Counted from the stretch's first letter, positions 1 to 11,950 are shown. The stretch: DNA of 64,000 nt from Annona cherimola (GCA_030490835.1 CM059973.1:81731221-81795220); one strand, 5' to 3'. The notes: generated by a model not told the origin, from the letters alone. Made by a program: numbers and translations.

Positions 1-1032
1 ACCAAGCAAATGGGGAGCTCGTTTACTTAGCAGAAAAAAGCAATACACAACCATGAGACTTTTCTTAACAATGTGCATGATAATATAACAGAAATATAGT
101 GCCAAAATACACTAACCATAAATCGTGATGAAATTGTGTTATGTATGCTATTGGTTGAGATGAGATGCAGTAAAAAAATTATGGCCGCTATGTTCGAGAA
201 TGTTGTTCTGAGTAAAGTAGACATGATTGCTAACCTCTACCTCATCAGCCACACACACACTGCAACGAACTTTGTTCAGTTAATATTTGGCTAATGCCCT
301 GTTTTGAATGGATTTATCATCCTCCTAGATATTCATATGGTACATGGTCTCAAACCAAATACACAACTCCCACATGGAACTTGAAAGAAGAAAGCAAAAT
401 GCAACATGGGAGACTTTTACTCATGGTGACTTCTAGACAACCTCATTGCTGCTGTTCACGGAGAAACCACTACTATCACTGTTGTTTTCATTATTTATTA
501 TACAATTATTCTACAATTTCATCGAATCATGATAAAAATGAATTATTTGGCTCTTTGATTCTCATCAAAGTAAGAATTTATTTCTATTAGAGGCAATTTA
601 TACAGATAATGGCAGAAAATTCTTGAGGGAAAATATGGTAGGAAAAGAATCCAAAGGTGCGAGAATTAAACAACTGTAAATCCACCAAACAATCACATTT
701 TTGGACGTATAGAAGTTGCATTAATGCAACCATGTGTCCAGGCGAAAAAAATTAGAAAGAAGATCCTGGCTACAGAATATTTTTTCATTTGCTTGGGCAG
801 TCACAAACTCTGTTTTTCCTTGTTAAATTATTTTGCTGATCCTCCTGTATAGCAATCAATGGATGTTATCAGCTAACATGAATAGGCCTTCAGATGTTAA
901 TTTAAAAATCAAATAATTGGTTCACCAAATAGCACGGCGCAGTCATATCAATATAATGCAAGAAATACTCACTCAACACTCAGGTTGGTTCCTTTTATCT
1001 GCTCAATAAAAATAGAAAAAAATAGAACATAC
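1..1032 (-). other. Intron 2 of the sterol desaturase gene (partial)
   Basis: This stretch follows the exon 2 donor site (GT at 1032-1031 on the minus strand, within G|GTATGT) and has no coding match. I searched both strands for the third histidine box (HxxHH) and the C-terminal exon of the C-5 desaturase and did not find them, so the intron appears to run off the left edge. Short open frames here look accidental. Confidence 0.6.
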
Positions 1033-3424
1033 CAGCAAAAGGAGACAATGTATTTTGTTTGTTGTAGATGTGATGCGTAGCATGAAGATGCTTGTAGAGG
1101 GGCTTGATGTCATGTAATTCTCTATGCATCCAATAAATGCCAAACTCCACAATTAAAAGATAAGTAATAAGGTATGCCAGGTAGGCAATCCATCCAATCT
1201 CAGTAATGCTTGAGAAACACCTTGTCCAGCCCTTCTCAACCATATACTCTGAAATCGTTGGAAGAAGACTGTACCATGGCATGGCTTTCATTGTGACCAT
1301 AATTTGCAAAAGCATTGATTCATTTGAAGGTACAGAATCTACAAGAGAAAACAAGTATTAGTTCTCCCTTCTCACTGAGAAGTTCACTCCAATACAAATG
1401 CCGTGAATTGATTGCTGAAATGTGACCAACTTAACCACTTTCAAAAAATGATCTTGCAGGTTTATGGGGGCCACATGGCAAATAGTATGCTTCTAGCTGT
1501 ATATAGTATGCTTCTAGCTGTATATAGTAAATGAATAATTTAAACATGTTTCTGTATGCAACAAATACCAGCTCAAATGTTAGGATCACCCTCGACGAAC
1601 ATTTTCAGAGAGCCTCTTGCATTCTACAGTACAAACTATAAAACCAACTAGATAATCAGTGTTATTACCAATGTGCATAACTTATTGGGCCCGGAAAATG
1701 CATGATAACATGTAGATTGTTCCATCTAAGCATATACAATAGTCATTTTGTATAAATGAGGTATAAAGAAGGAAAAGATGCAACAAAGCTAACTTTAAAA
1801 TTTGGGAAAATATCTCATGTACCAACCTTGCAAGCCAATCATATTTATAATTGTAGAGGCAAAAAAATCATAAAAATAAAATACACCAATAAATCAATCT
1901 TTGAATTTAAATTCTCAGATCCATATGAGAAACCAACATAGGAAAGCAGGACCACAACACTAAATTAAGATAACCTTTTGTTCACATATCCCAAAGTGCA
2001 ACTCAGAAAATGGCATTTATTTGCCAAAAATGTCTTTCAAGACGTTTAGGCCGACAACGCAAAAATACTTGAAGAATCATGCATTGTGAAAAAAGAATTT
2101 TGCAGAAATATGTGACTGTTCCATGCATGGTCTGAATTCTGGTGATCCTCGATAAGAATTTCTCAGTAGAACAATAAATGATTGAATTGCCAACAACCAG
2201 GAAAAGTTTATAAAAATAACATGAAAACAGGGAGGCTTCACTTGTAGTTCTGACATCTAGAGGTAATAATGTACTTATTTTGCATTCAGTCCGTAGAGCA
2301 CTTTTGGGGTTTTACCTCCTCAAGAACATTTTCTTCAACCATCCATCCACACATCCCCACATCTAAAAATTTGAGTAAACAGAAATGAAGTTCCTTATTT
2401 GTCATATGAAACAACTCAGATCTGACTAATTCACAGAACATAAGAATGCATCTCCAACTCTAAGTATGTATAACGTGTTGTAGCCAGCGCCTGACAAAGC
2501 CAAGAAAACTATTCTTAAATCCTTTGAGGCAGATTAAAACAAAGGCCAGCCTGAGTTGGTTCTCTAGCCTAATCCATTTACAGCATCAAAATCAGAATTC
2601 CTTCAAACCAAGGCAACTCCAGAATCATACGTGAATTATCTAGGTCGTGGACAATTTAATATCATATAAATACATACACGCTAAATTTTCTGCTGCACAA
2701 ACGTGGATTAGCTAGACCAGTCCTAGCAGGACTGTATCATTCGCACTGTGTAAGGTGCAAGAAGATTCCATTTTTCAGGAATTTCCATTAGATTAGGACT
2801 ACATGCACCTTCTTATTATTCCATCTATTGGCAATGTAGCAATTAAAGGCGTAAGAGCAACCAGATCTTAACATCTTCAGGTGCTGATACATTACTGAGG
2901 AACAGTACTGAGATCAAACAAAAAGCAGATCAGCCAAAAAAGTGTTAAACAAGCCATAATCCAGACCATCATTCGTCAATCAAATAGTGACAGCTATTTT
3001 ATAGCAGTTCAGCGATCAATCTCATGATGGTGGGCAGCTAAGATTGAGCTAGCCATCGATAAAATGAACGATTGAATATTCGGAGTTCAACGAGCCACTC
3101 GTATTCTAGAAAAGCAAACGACTTTATCACGACGACAATCAGAAAATCAGCGATGACCTAAAAGGACTCCCCGGAGAGAAGAGGATCCGAAGCATGCGAA
3201 CCTTTCGGTATGTAGACATGCCGTTTCCAGTAGTAGATGTAGAAGCACCAAAGGCCGCCTGAGAGGAAGTAGAGGATTAAGCCGCCAATGTAATTCCTCA
3301 GCCAGGTTTGCAATGCGTGGGGAAGAGATCTCCAGAAGTAGTCCGGAAACAGATTCCCCAACACGATTTCGTTGTAGAAGCTCGTTTCATGGGCAAAGCG
3401 CATTAGGTAATCATCTTCCATCAC
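1033..3424 (-). CDS. STE1: Delta7-sterol C-5(6)-desaturase, 5' two exons (partial)
   Basis: Plant lathosterol oxidase (STE1/DWF7 type) introduces the C-5 double bond in sterol and brassinosteroid-precursor synthesis in the ER membrane. Exon 1 is 3424-3202 (ATG at 3424, residues 1-74) and exon 2 is 1338-1033. The donor AAAG|GTTCGC and acceptor CTTGTAG|ATTC join in phase 1 to give a continuous frame. Exon 1 holds the family motif around [23 protein letters not shown] and a membrane segment ending WCFYIYYWK. Exon 2 holds [11 protein letters not shown], two hydrophobic spans, His box 1 (H146-RELH) and His box 2 (H160-ATHH), then [11 protein letters not shown]. The family's third His box and C-terminus, about 100 residues, must lie beyond base 1. 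No frameshift or stop is seen, so the gene looks functional as far as visible. Symbol is by family resemblance to Arabidopsis STE1. Confidence 0.93.
1482..1523. repeat. 21-bp tandem duplication in intron 1 of the desaturase gene
   Basis: Two perfect copies of a 21-bp unit (1482-1502 and 1503-1523, starting ATAGTATGC), followed by a third partial start. Probably a replication-slippage duplication; it lies well inside intron 1 (1339-3201). Confidence 0.9.
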
Positions 3425-3540
3425 AGTACGTCAGATTCCGGCCGGTCTAGTCGGAGAAGACAGGATAGCATCGAATGCGGCTGGAAGAGAAAACGAGAGT
3501 AAAGAGGGCGGCATGGGCACCAGAGCGGCCGCTCGATGCT

Positions 3541-3580
3541 CCTTTTATCTATCCCTTGCGTGCAAACGATGACACACGTG
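3541..3580 (-). promoter_or_regulatory. Putative core promoter of the sterol desaturase gene
   Basis: On the minus strand AGATAAAAGG (3550-3541) is a TATA-like box 117 bases upstream of the ATG at 3424, and a G-box core CACGTG lies at 3575-3580. Spacing fits a plant promoter with a short 5' UTR, but this is motif reading only. Confidence 0.4.
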
Positions 3581-3599
3581 CATCTCCGCCGGTCCCGCG

Positions 3600-4237
3600 A
3601 CGTAACAAGGTCAGATGACGAATTGACGATACCGTCACTCGTTTTGTAACCTTCAAAAGAAAAGTAAAGAAAAAATCTCCCCTTTGATTAGGATTGCAAC
3701 TCTTGTCGATTCAATTTGGATGGACATTACCTATCCATTTGTCCCTTGGTTACTAGTGTACCTTTCCCTACTTATTGCTCGTGTTGATGTTAATTTCAGT
3801 TCCAAATCGGTTCTTTTAATACTTAAATATAATATTTTTTAATTCCTACTAATTGCCTATAGTGTTGACGTCGATTTTACTTTCAAATTGGTTCTTTTAA
3901 TACTCAAATAAAATATTTTTAAAAAATATTTCTATATTATTTTAATAATATGAAATAATACTTACATATGTTATTGTTTATATTATTATATTAAAAATAT
4001 AAAATATAAAACATCATAATTCAATCATTAAAACTATTAATATATTATAATCACAATTCACAAGCTTATTTATTCGGAAGTCAATAACATATATAAACAA
4101 CCGAATTAATTTCCTACTTCACGATTCATAACTTTACAAGACACAAAATTCGTTTAAATTGACTTTCTTAAAATGTTTATGAACACAATATGTAAAAGAC
4201 AAACTACAATACATACTATGTAATATTATATATACAT
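3600..4237. other. AT-rich intergenic DNA
   Basis: I see no gene here. A roughly 100-bp imperfect direct repeat is visible around 3785-3850 and 3860-3925 (both contain GTTGA then a run close to GGTTCTTTTAATACT). The rest is AT-rich. Confidence 0.5.
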
Positions 4238-5028
4238 GGGATATATTCAGGTGCAGCAATGCTGCACCCGAATTCCCGTGCAAGCGCACCTACCGCGCAA
4301 TCCAGGCCGTCCATCTCGGCGCGCGCGAGTAGGCCGCAGCTTCGAAACCAGGAAGGGCGTGCGTGGAATGCATGTAGGAATATGTTGCAGCTGGAGCTGC
4401 GATTTTCGGTGGAATCCCGGTTTCCAAGGCAGGAGAAGACGTGCTGAGTGCGTCGGAAGACGTGTTGAGTGCAGTATCATATTTAAGATTCCACGTCATC
4501 TATTTCTGGCTATCCGCATGCTAAATGATGTATCAGTATGCTATATACAAAAGTTAGTATGTATTCTGCTACTGAAGGTCATCTGTTTGTCACTATTAGT
4601 TTCTTGTCGTGTTGAATGAGCATGTTATACCTTCATTGTGTAAAGTGAAATCGCAGGACATGTTTCACCTCTGGTTATCAGAATGCTAAGTATTGCATCG
4701 GCATGCTAAGTGTTTATTTTAAAATTAAAGGTTTCTGTTCGTCCATATCAGCATACTAACAGTTGTATGAGCATTGAATGCACAACAGCTTTTTGCAGTG
4801 CAAGCTTGCTGCCAACATTGAATGTGCAACAGCTTTTTGCAGCCGCCACCTGACACTTCTCTCTCACACACGCAGAGACACACGCCCTCACCAGCTCACA
4901 TCTGCAGCCTACTCACGGCATTCATCAACGGCCTGGATGGTGCGCGTTGGAACGGACGGCCTGGATTGCACAATGGGCGCGCCTGCACGGGAATTCGGGT
5001 GCAGCATTGCTGCACCTGAATATATCCC
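4238..5028. mobile_element. Non-autonomous MULE-like element, 791 bp
   Basis: Terminal inverted repeats of roughly 80 bp start GGGATATATTCAGGTGCAGC at 4238 and are mirrored at 5028. Flanks TATATACAT (4229-4237) and TATATATAA (5029-5037) match 7 of 9, as expected for an old Mutator-type 9-bp target duplication. Each terminus contains a 19-bp near-palindrome (GGTGCAGCA-N-TGCTGCACC at 4250-4268 and 4998-5016), each 12 bases from its end. The interior has a 44-bp tandem duplication (units start at 4772 and 4816). Open frames inside are shadows of GC-rich termini and not genes. Confidence 0.75.
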
Positions 5029-5037
5029 TATATATAA

Positions 5038-6493
5038 TTATGTACTTAATTAATTACCTATATAAGTACGTATGCAAGTCAGTTCTGGGTAACTAATGTA
5101 TCTACCATATTCATACCCTATTTGGAGGAATGAGAATAATCTGTACCCTGCTCGTACTTATGGGTAATATTTTCTACCCTACCCTATCAAAATTAGGGTC
5201 GGGTCGGTGGGTACTTTACCCAAGTTGCATCATTACCTTTCATTTAACATGACTGTTTAATATCTTAATTAATTAATTATTATTATCATCTCTGCATTTT
5301 AATTATTTTACATTTTTACTTAACTATACTTATTATCCTATCATACCACATTACTCTCTTTTTTTTCAAAAATTTTCTTATAATTTTCACTATTTTTCCC
5401 AATACCTAATGTGTCCATATCTTAAAGGGCTTTTTGTACTTTTTAAATTGGATTTTATAATTTTTCGTGTGATAACTAATGATTATACAAAAATATCTAC
5501 CCTGATAAAATTTATTCCAAAAATTCCCTTATATATTTGTTTTGTTTATAATGGACCTACTTTTATGTAACTAAGTTTATTTTAAATTACAACCCAACAT
5601 CCTTTTATTTTTACATTAAAGTAAACATTAAATGAAACTCAATCTATTCAAAATACTTAGCATTATTTATTTAGCAAGAATAAATAATAACATATTAATG
5701 AAAAACTCTTTATAACTACTAAATCATTTTAATGATGATATACTTGTTATAAAATGATTTTATTTTGTCAACAAAACCTTCTAATATCATATCTTAGGAT
5801 AAGTATAGTATATAGGGGTTTAGCTTGTATAAAAATATTTTAATTATCACAAAATTAAAGGTTGCTGGGTTTTGATTCAAGCTTATTATAATATAAACTA
5901 TTTATATATGAATATATCACATAAAATAATTAATAACCCGTCTCATGTTAAATGGAATTCTTTATGGGTTAACTTAAACTTGAATGTTAAATTAAGGTAC
6001 TCTCTATTTTGATTTCTAAAGCCACGTTGAAGGTAAACAAATCTCCACTTGGTTTTACTTATACGTCATGGTATAAATTCCAGGGATATATATACGTGGC
6101 TGGGAATAATTATTTTACTGACCATGAGAGACATGTGGCAGGTCTTCTAGGTTCGATGATCCGTTTTGGAGGAATTGTAGGGGGCACTCAAAAAAGCCCC
6201 GGCTAGCTTTAAAGCAAAGAAGCAAACACATATACGGCAGAGTCGCGAATTTGGGAGAAAACGATCAAACAGTGCCAGTACCGGACTGGATATCACCTGA
6301 TATTAGTATCTTCCCGCTACGAAACTTATTCTTACTTCGCCCGGTTTGGATGTTCATACGTGGTACTCAACACACTGCAGCATTATAATTTTATAATGAA
6401 CATGGCGACGCATTGCCGGCTCACCTTACTCGCGTAACGCCAATGCCATCTGCAGACTACAATGTATTGGCAGTCGTAAAAAATGGAGTCCGC
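5038..6493. other. AT-rich intergenic DNA
   Basis: No gene recognised. A segment near 5080-5220 carries repeated GGGTA/TACCC motifs (imperfect inverted copies), suggesting a decayed transposon end. The rest is low-complexity AT-rich DNA. Confidence 0.45.
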
Positions 6494-6502
6494 ACCTTTT
6501 AT

Positions 6503-6688
6503 GGGGAATTTACCTAATACCCCCTCTAAGTTTACGTATTAGCATTTTAGACCCCAACGTTTGCGTATTAGCTTATTAGACCCTAATAAGTTTCATCATT
6601 TATATTTTAAACCCTCTGCCCTAACGTCGTTTGTCATGCGCCGTTTAGTCGAGTGCAATGGCAAAAATACCCCTCAATAAAACAAAAT
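6503..6688 (+). repeat. Left terminal inverted repeat of the Pack-MULE
   Basis: Begins GGGGAATTTACC at 6503 and ends about AAAACAAAAT at 6688. Pairs with 8338-8525 on the opposite strand. Confidence 0.88.
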
Positions 6689-7044
6689 AACAGCAGCTTG
6701 CTCATTCTCTTTAGAACGTGAGCTTGCTTTCTTCCCTTCCTTGGCTCCCAACCACCTCTTCTTTTTACGCACTTCTCCGTCCAATCAACTGTGGCAATCT
6801 ATTTCTTTGTGCCGACTCCACGAACTTCAAACTCTATCACTGTGACCATCAAAACAAAGATACAAAATGATAAAGCAAATCTCAACCCAACAATTCAGAC
6901 AATTCTATTCTTTTTTTTTTAGAAAAAAATTCGACCACCAATTTTAGTCATACCAGTAAAGAACCCGACTTAAACTACGCCATCGAATTTGAACCAACAT
7001 CTAAAATAATGAGACAAGCAAGATGATGTCCAATTCTTATTTAC

Positions 7045-8050
7045 CTGATGCCGAGCTGCAAACTGAGCATGAAGTCATAGTGCTTATGTCCTTTGGAGAT
7101 TGTCTTCCCCTGCTTCTTGACCTCCTTAGCCTTCTTCCAAAGCGGCGACGCCCTTTCCCCAATCGAATCCACACCTCCCATATGCAGATCAATGAACGTT
7201 CCTTCCTCTCCCACTCTACAACCGAGCTCCCCACAACAATATTGCAGGTGATGTCTTTGTCCGTCTGCCAGACGCAAATCCTATTGAAACCTCTCTCCCA
7301 ATCACCACTCCTTCCTCCCGCCACCACCTTTCGTCTTCTTCTTCTTTTGCTGCATCTCTCTGCTGTAATTCAACATCTTCTGCCAGGAAAGGACCGAGAT
7401 CTTCTCCTCCGTCGTCGGGCAGACGCTGAAGCCATCCAAATCCATCGAGAAAACCTCCTTCCGGTTCCAATCAGAAAACCCAACACCAGATTTCGCTTCA
7501 GAAGGATAATGCATGGCGCTCTGATCATCCTTGCTCCAATTCCCGACGTAGAAGCTCCCGTCGGCCCGTTCGATCTTGCCTTCTCCCTTGGGCAGCCCAT
7601 CCTCTCAAAACCCTTCGTAGCGATTGTCATTTGCCCAAACCGTCAGTCCCTTGCCCGAAATTCTTCCCTTCTTCCACTCCCCTTCATACTCATTCCTGTT
7701 CTTCCAAATGTACTTCCCACACCCACCCTGCACCCTGTTATCTCGCTACTGGCCCACTCCCCCTCGTACATGCAGCCGTCCGTCCAGAGGTACTTTCCGG
7801 CACCGTGCAGGACGCTGCCGACCCACTTGCCGGTGTAGAAATCGTCGTTCAATAGCGTGCAATCGTCCCCACACGCATTGCATTTTCTGCCAACAGCGTG
7901 GCCATCTTCTTCGCTGTCATCTTCGCCGTCGACGTGGTTTACTGCTGACATTGAGGAGAAGATGCCTGTCACAAGTTTCTTTGCGGATTGGGTTATCCTG
8001 GGCGTTGATTCCTGAATTTTCAGACCTTGCTGCGGCGGGGGCTGCATCAT
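7045..8050 (-). pseudogene. Captured exon 1 of a MORN-repeat PIP5K (broken)
   Basis: Related to plant type-B phosphatidylinositol-4-phosphate 5-kinases, which make PI(4,5)P2 at the plasma membrane. In order on the minus strand: ATG at 8050 with an SAKKLVTGIF-like N-terminus; MORN-type motif FYTGKWVGSVLHGAGKYLW then GCMYEGEW (about 7855-7755); after a frameshift near 7710, EYEGEWKKGRISGKG and NRYEG; an in-frame TGA about 7607, just after NRYEGF, where the family has Trp; GSFYVGNWSKD; EKISVL; a stop near 7302 and a shift to NRICVWQTDKDITC; finally KTISKGHKHYDFMLSLQLGI ending at a splice donor (CAG|GTAAAT, 7047-7039). There are fewer MORN units than the usual seven or eight, and no kinase domain. 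The retained donor shows that genomic DNA, not mRNA, was captured. Not a working kinase. Confidence 0.88.
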
Positions 8051-8337
8051 TGGATGATCATTGATGGTGTGGAGCAGCCGCAGCTGGTGTGAGATTTAGA
8101 AACGGAGGTGGAAGATCGTAGAGATATTAGAGAGGAAGGCTTCTTCTCCAACGTAGGAAGATTTTGTAATTCATAGTCTTTTCCTTTTTTGTTTTTTCAA
8201 GGAGGGGTTTTCATTTTTTGCGCGGATTCTAATGGGAAAGAGAGAGGTGTTGCTACTGTTACTGCTCCCTCTCTCTCTAAGCTCTGCTTTTCAACGTTTG
8301 TTTTTTTTTCCTGCAGAGAGAATGTGCTAGCTGCTAT

Positions 8338-8525
8338 GATTTTGTTTTATTGAGGGGTATTTTCATCATTGCACTCGACTAGACGGCGCATGACAACCGA
8401 CGTTAGGGCAGAGGATTTAAAATGCAAATGATGAAACTTATTAGGGTCTAATATGATAATACGCAAATGTCGGGGTCTAAAATACTAATACGCAAACTTA
8501 GAGGAGGTATGATGCAAATTCTCCC
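8338..8525 (-). repeat. Right terminal inverted repeat of the Pack-MULE
   Basis: Reverse complement of the left repeat; ends GCAAATTCTCCC at 8525, followed by the target duplication ACCTTTTGT. Confidence 0.88.
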
Positions 8526-8534
8526 ACCTTTTGT

Positions 8535-9759
8535 CTTCTCTCAAGCACGTGCCATCCATTCATTTTCACTTTCACGAGTTCCACATCCGCCAAAAACAAG
8601 ACTTTTAATTTTTCCACTCGTGAGTCGTGACAGTTTACCTTCGTTTTGGAGTCACTTGTTAGAAAGAAAGTATCATGCGATTTCAGACCTTTTCGTAGGT
8701 AGTATTTTGATTTCACTGACGAATCCCTTATTAGGGACGTTTAGGTGATTGCCACAATGTGCATGAGTGCGTGCATGTGCCGAGTCCGGTGTTGGAATTG
8801 AAATTGTGGCAATGGCCTCTATTCAACAAAAAAAAAAAAAAAAACAAATAAACAAACAAACTATCTTCAAAAAACAAAAACAAAAACAAAAACAAACAAA
8901 AGTTACAAAACAACCTGAGTTTACTTTTTTTTTTTTCAAATCGAAACTATTTATCATATTAGTTTATAAAATTTATTTTCAAAATTTAAAAATACATATT
9001 TAATCTCAAAAGATATTGACTTGTTACTAAATATAGAAGTTCTCAATTGAAGTGAGATTTGGGTATCATAAATAACTACATATGAATAAACATTATAAAT
9101 GGCTTAAATTTTTTAAAAAATATTTCCAAATAAAAACCAAGCGGATGCATAAATGTGTCCATCCTACATCTTTAATTTGCACTATGACATTGTTTTTCTA
9201 AATACAAATTTACCCTTTATCTCCTTGATGGAGATTTGTAAAATATAGCTTTCGTACTCATAAGCATTTATTATTCAATAAATAAAATTGCAGATTAAAT
9301 AAATGAAATAGATTCCCACTTGACCGGGTTCCACGTTTGCTTATCTTGGAACCGATTCTAAGTGAACTTGCCCATTCGATATATGTAAGACGTTTAAATG
9401 ACTGGGAATTATCTAATCCAGTTTATAGGATTTTGCCCTAATTTTAGAAAATATATATGATTAAATTTTATAATGAAGTTTTTGAAATATAATTTAAAAT
9501 TATAATTAGCATAAACTAAGCCTAAATGTACATCGTTTCAAAATCCAAATAGCTGAATAGGGTACTCCGTGGGTGAGAGATTGTAAAATGCGTAAAATGC
9601 GTGGGAGCCATTGGGACAGAACTATATTAGACTCCAGACCAACTGGGCGACAAGAATGGTACCAAATCGATACGCTGGTGACTGGACAGTTTCGCAACGT
9701 GGCGCATTCGTGGACTCTGAATCGAGATCGATCTCTCCCCCTCTCTCTCGTCTCTAGCT
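8535..9759. other. Intergenic DNA with A-rich simple repeats
   Basis: Contains a poly(A) run (about 8825-8843) and (AAAC)n-like sequence to 8905. No coding region recognised; the small open frames are low-complexity. Confidence 0.5.
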
Positions 9760-9894
9760 GACCTCTCCCCCTTTAGTCTCTCCCCGAATTTGTCGGCACT
9801 AGCTGACCTCTCCCCCTTTAGTCTCTCCCCGAATTTGTCGGCACTAGCTGACCTCTCCCTCTCCGGTCTCTCCCCGTATTTATCGGCAATTGCT
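9760..9894. repeat. Three tandem 45-bp units
   Basis: Units start at 9760, 9805 and 9850. The first two are identical and the third is diverged; a partial unit precedes 9760. Since 45 is divisible by three, a spurious open frame on the minus strand (9627-9905) shows a 15-residue repeat (ADKFGERLKGERSAS). I see no support that it is translated. Confidence 0.9.
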
Positions 9895-10039
9895 GACCGC
9901 ACCATACAGCAATGGATAAGGTTCTTTTTTTTTTTTTTTTTTGAAGAGAATAGGGAGATTGATTTGTTGCATTAGGATTAGGCTGCGTGGCCTTCAAATG
10001 GGAATGGAATCTTATCCGGAACCAATCTCCAGCTCCCGC

Positions 10040-10385
10040 CTTGCCTGCTCCCGAGTGCACACACCTATTTTTTTTAATTTTTTTTTAAATTTTTTTTTCT
10101 AAAAATGTTAATATAAGTGTATTTAACATGTGTATAAATTTTTGTCATTTTTGGAGATTTTTAGATATTTATTTTTTATTTTTGAAAATCAGTGGCATTT
10201 TAGGTAATTTTAAATTACTAAAATGACACTGATTTTCAAAAATAAAAAATAAATATCTAAAAATCTCCAAAAATAGTAAAAATTTATACACATGTTAAAT
10301 ACACTTTGGCTAACAAGTTTATGAAAAAATTTTCAAAAAAAAATAAAAAATAGGTGTATGCACCCGGGAGTAGGCAACTATGCCT
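10040..10385. mobile_element. Fold-back MITE, about 345 bp, near-perfect hairpin
   Basis: The two halves are inverted copies along almost their whole length: GCCTGCTCCCGAGTGCAC at the left pairs with GTATGCACCCGGGAGTAGGC at the right, and the centre (about 10190-10230) pairs GTGGCATTTTAGGTAATTTT-type sequence with its complement. Another CCTGCTCCCGGGTGCA terminus follows immediately (about 10382-10399). The family recurs near 24.5, 53.0, 55.3 and 55.6 kb. No clear target duplication found. Confidence 0.8.
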
Positions 10386-11950
10386 GCTCCCGGGTGCAGA
10401 AGGTCAGTTCCCAATTTTATCTCATTTACTGTGTTTAGAATTATTTATTTTAATGTCACTAGGCATGTAGCCCGATGTTAACGACCATAGGCTCATATGC
10501 CCTCTGGACATTGAATCAAGTCTCGAGTCTCATCGGTAGAAGTGGGTATTATTATTTCTCCAAGTTCGTGGGGGTATTCACTGTTTCCTCCCTAATGTGG
10601 TGGTGTTTATACAAAATTCCTCAATTGTGTGAGTGTAAGGGTTGAATATGATTGATTGTAATATCTGATATCATAGTGTATATATATATATATATATATT
10701 AATCAAAGTCTTATCCAAAAATGATATAAAATCACCGTAATGAAATAATTTAATTTAAATATTAATTTTAAAGTTTTTTTTAATATCTACACCATCTTAA
10801 ACATATTTTTTACTTGTATAAATGATTATGTAGAATATTAATATATTGTGTTTGGCAATTATGAAAAGTTGACAATTTAAAACTTTTTAATCTATACAGT
10901 TAACTTATGTTTTAGTAATTTATTCACATATTTATATATAACTATTTTATTTTTTAATTATGTATCTACAACTATCCATATAATTATTCTATCTATTTTA
11001 GATTTATTTTCTTTACTCTTCATTATATCACATCAATTCTCATATTCTAAAAAGTTACACATAAAAAAATTTTCCTTTAGAAATTTTTTAAATGAGAAAT
11101 ATGCTCTTAAGTTGCATTTGGTGATGTGGGTGGAGAAGAAAGTGGAAAAGTAAATATTTTTAAAAAAGTATGAAAATGACGTGATATGATAGAGATAATT
11201 GTGTAAAAAAATAATTGAAATATAAAGATAAAATAAAAAAGAACGATTAGATAGTTAAGAGGCGTAAGAAGTAAAGCAGGTCAAACCAATCTTTTTATAA
11301 CTTAATACAAGGATGGATTAGAAATTTTGATGAAAACTCGAAAATAATGAATTAATCATATCTTGAGTGGAAGAATTTTGAGCTATTCCTTCACATATTC
11401 GTTTGTTAAAAATTAAAAATTATTTTTCAATCTTGTTCTCATTTTTAAAATTCTCAAATTATTTATGATTAACCGCACTCTAATTTAATTTTAAAATTAA
11501 AAAATATATTTTATAATGACTAATTAATATGTAAATTTAATATAAATGAATATTTAAACTAAATGAATATTTAAAAATCAAAATTAACTTGAATTGTCAA
11601 CCTAGAATGTTGATTAAGTTGCAAATGAAATTTTCAATGAGGTAAGGTTTGTTAACTTGTTTTAATAAATTTGTTATATTATTTAAACGTATTTAATCTA
11701 TAAACCAAGTTTTACCCTTATAGAGATGTATACGTTTTTTGAATTTTAAATATAGCCATATTTAGTTGAAAATGACTACAATCTCTATGTTTAAAAATCT
11801 AAAAATATATATACATTTTTCTTAAAAAAAGGCAAAACTTTGTTTCTAGATTAAAAAAATCTATAAAGATAAAAAGACAAAACTTGATTTATAGATTAAA
11901 TATATTTAAATTAACATATCTATAAAAATTGTTTAATGTTGCACCCAGCT
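10386..11950. other. AT-rich intergenic DNA with MITE relics
   Basis: A (TA)n run at about 10679-10700, then a relic at about 10700-10860 resembling the MITE at 43.6 and 54.6 kb. A decayed Tourist-like segment lies at about 11105-11300 (GCATTTGGTGATGTGGG..., ATGACGTGATATGATAGAG). No gene. Confidence 0.5.

Larger units (their letters stand above)
6503..8525. mobile_element. Pack-MULE, 2023 bp, carrying a PIP5K gene fragment
   Basis: Terminal inverted repeats of about 185 bp (6503-6688 and about 8338-8525) match closely when one is reverse-complemented; shared blocks include CCTCTAAGTTT and TTAGACCCTAATAAG, and I estimate near 88% identity by eye. Flanks are ACCTTTTAT (6494-6502) and ACCTTTTGT (8526-8534), a 9-bp target duplication with one mismatch, the hallmark of Mutator-like elements. 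No transposase is present. The interior holds exon 1 plus the start of intron 1 of a phosphatidylinositol-phosphate kinase gene on the minus strand. This is the structure of a Pack-MULE: a non-autonomous MULE that has captured genomic gene DNA. Confidence 0.9.

Noticed and set aside
7023..7838. 271-codon open frame on the plus strand, longest in the window
   Set aside because: Antisense to the captured PIP5K exon; composition is Leu/Pro-rich and matches no family, while the minus strand shows clear MORN motifs.
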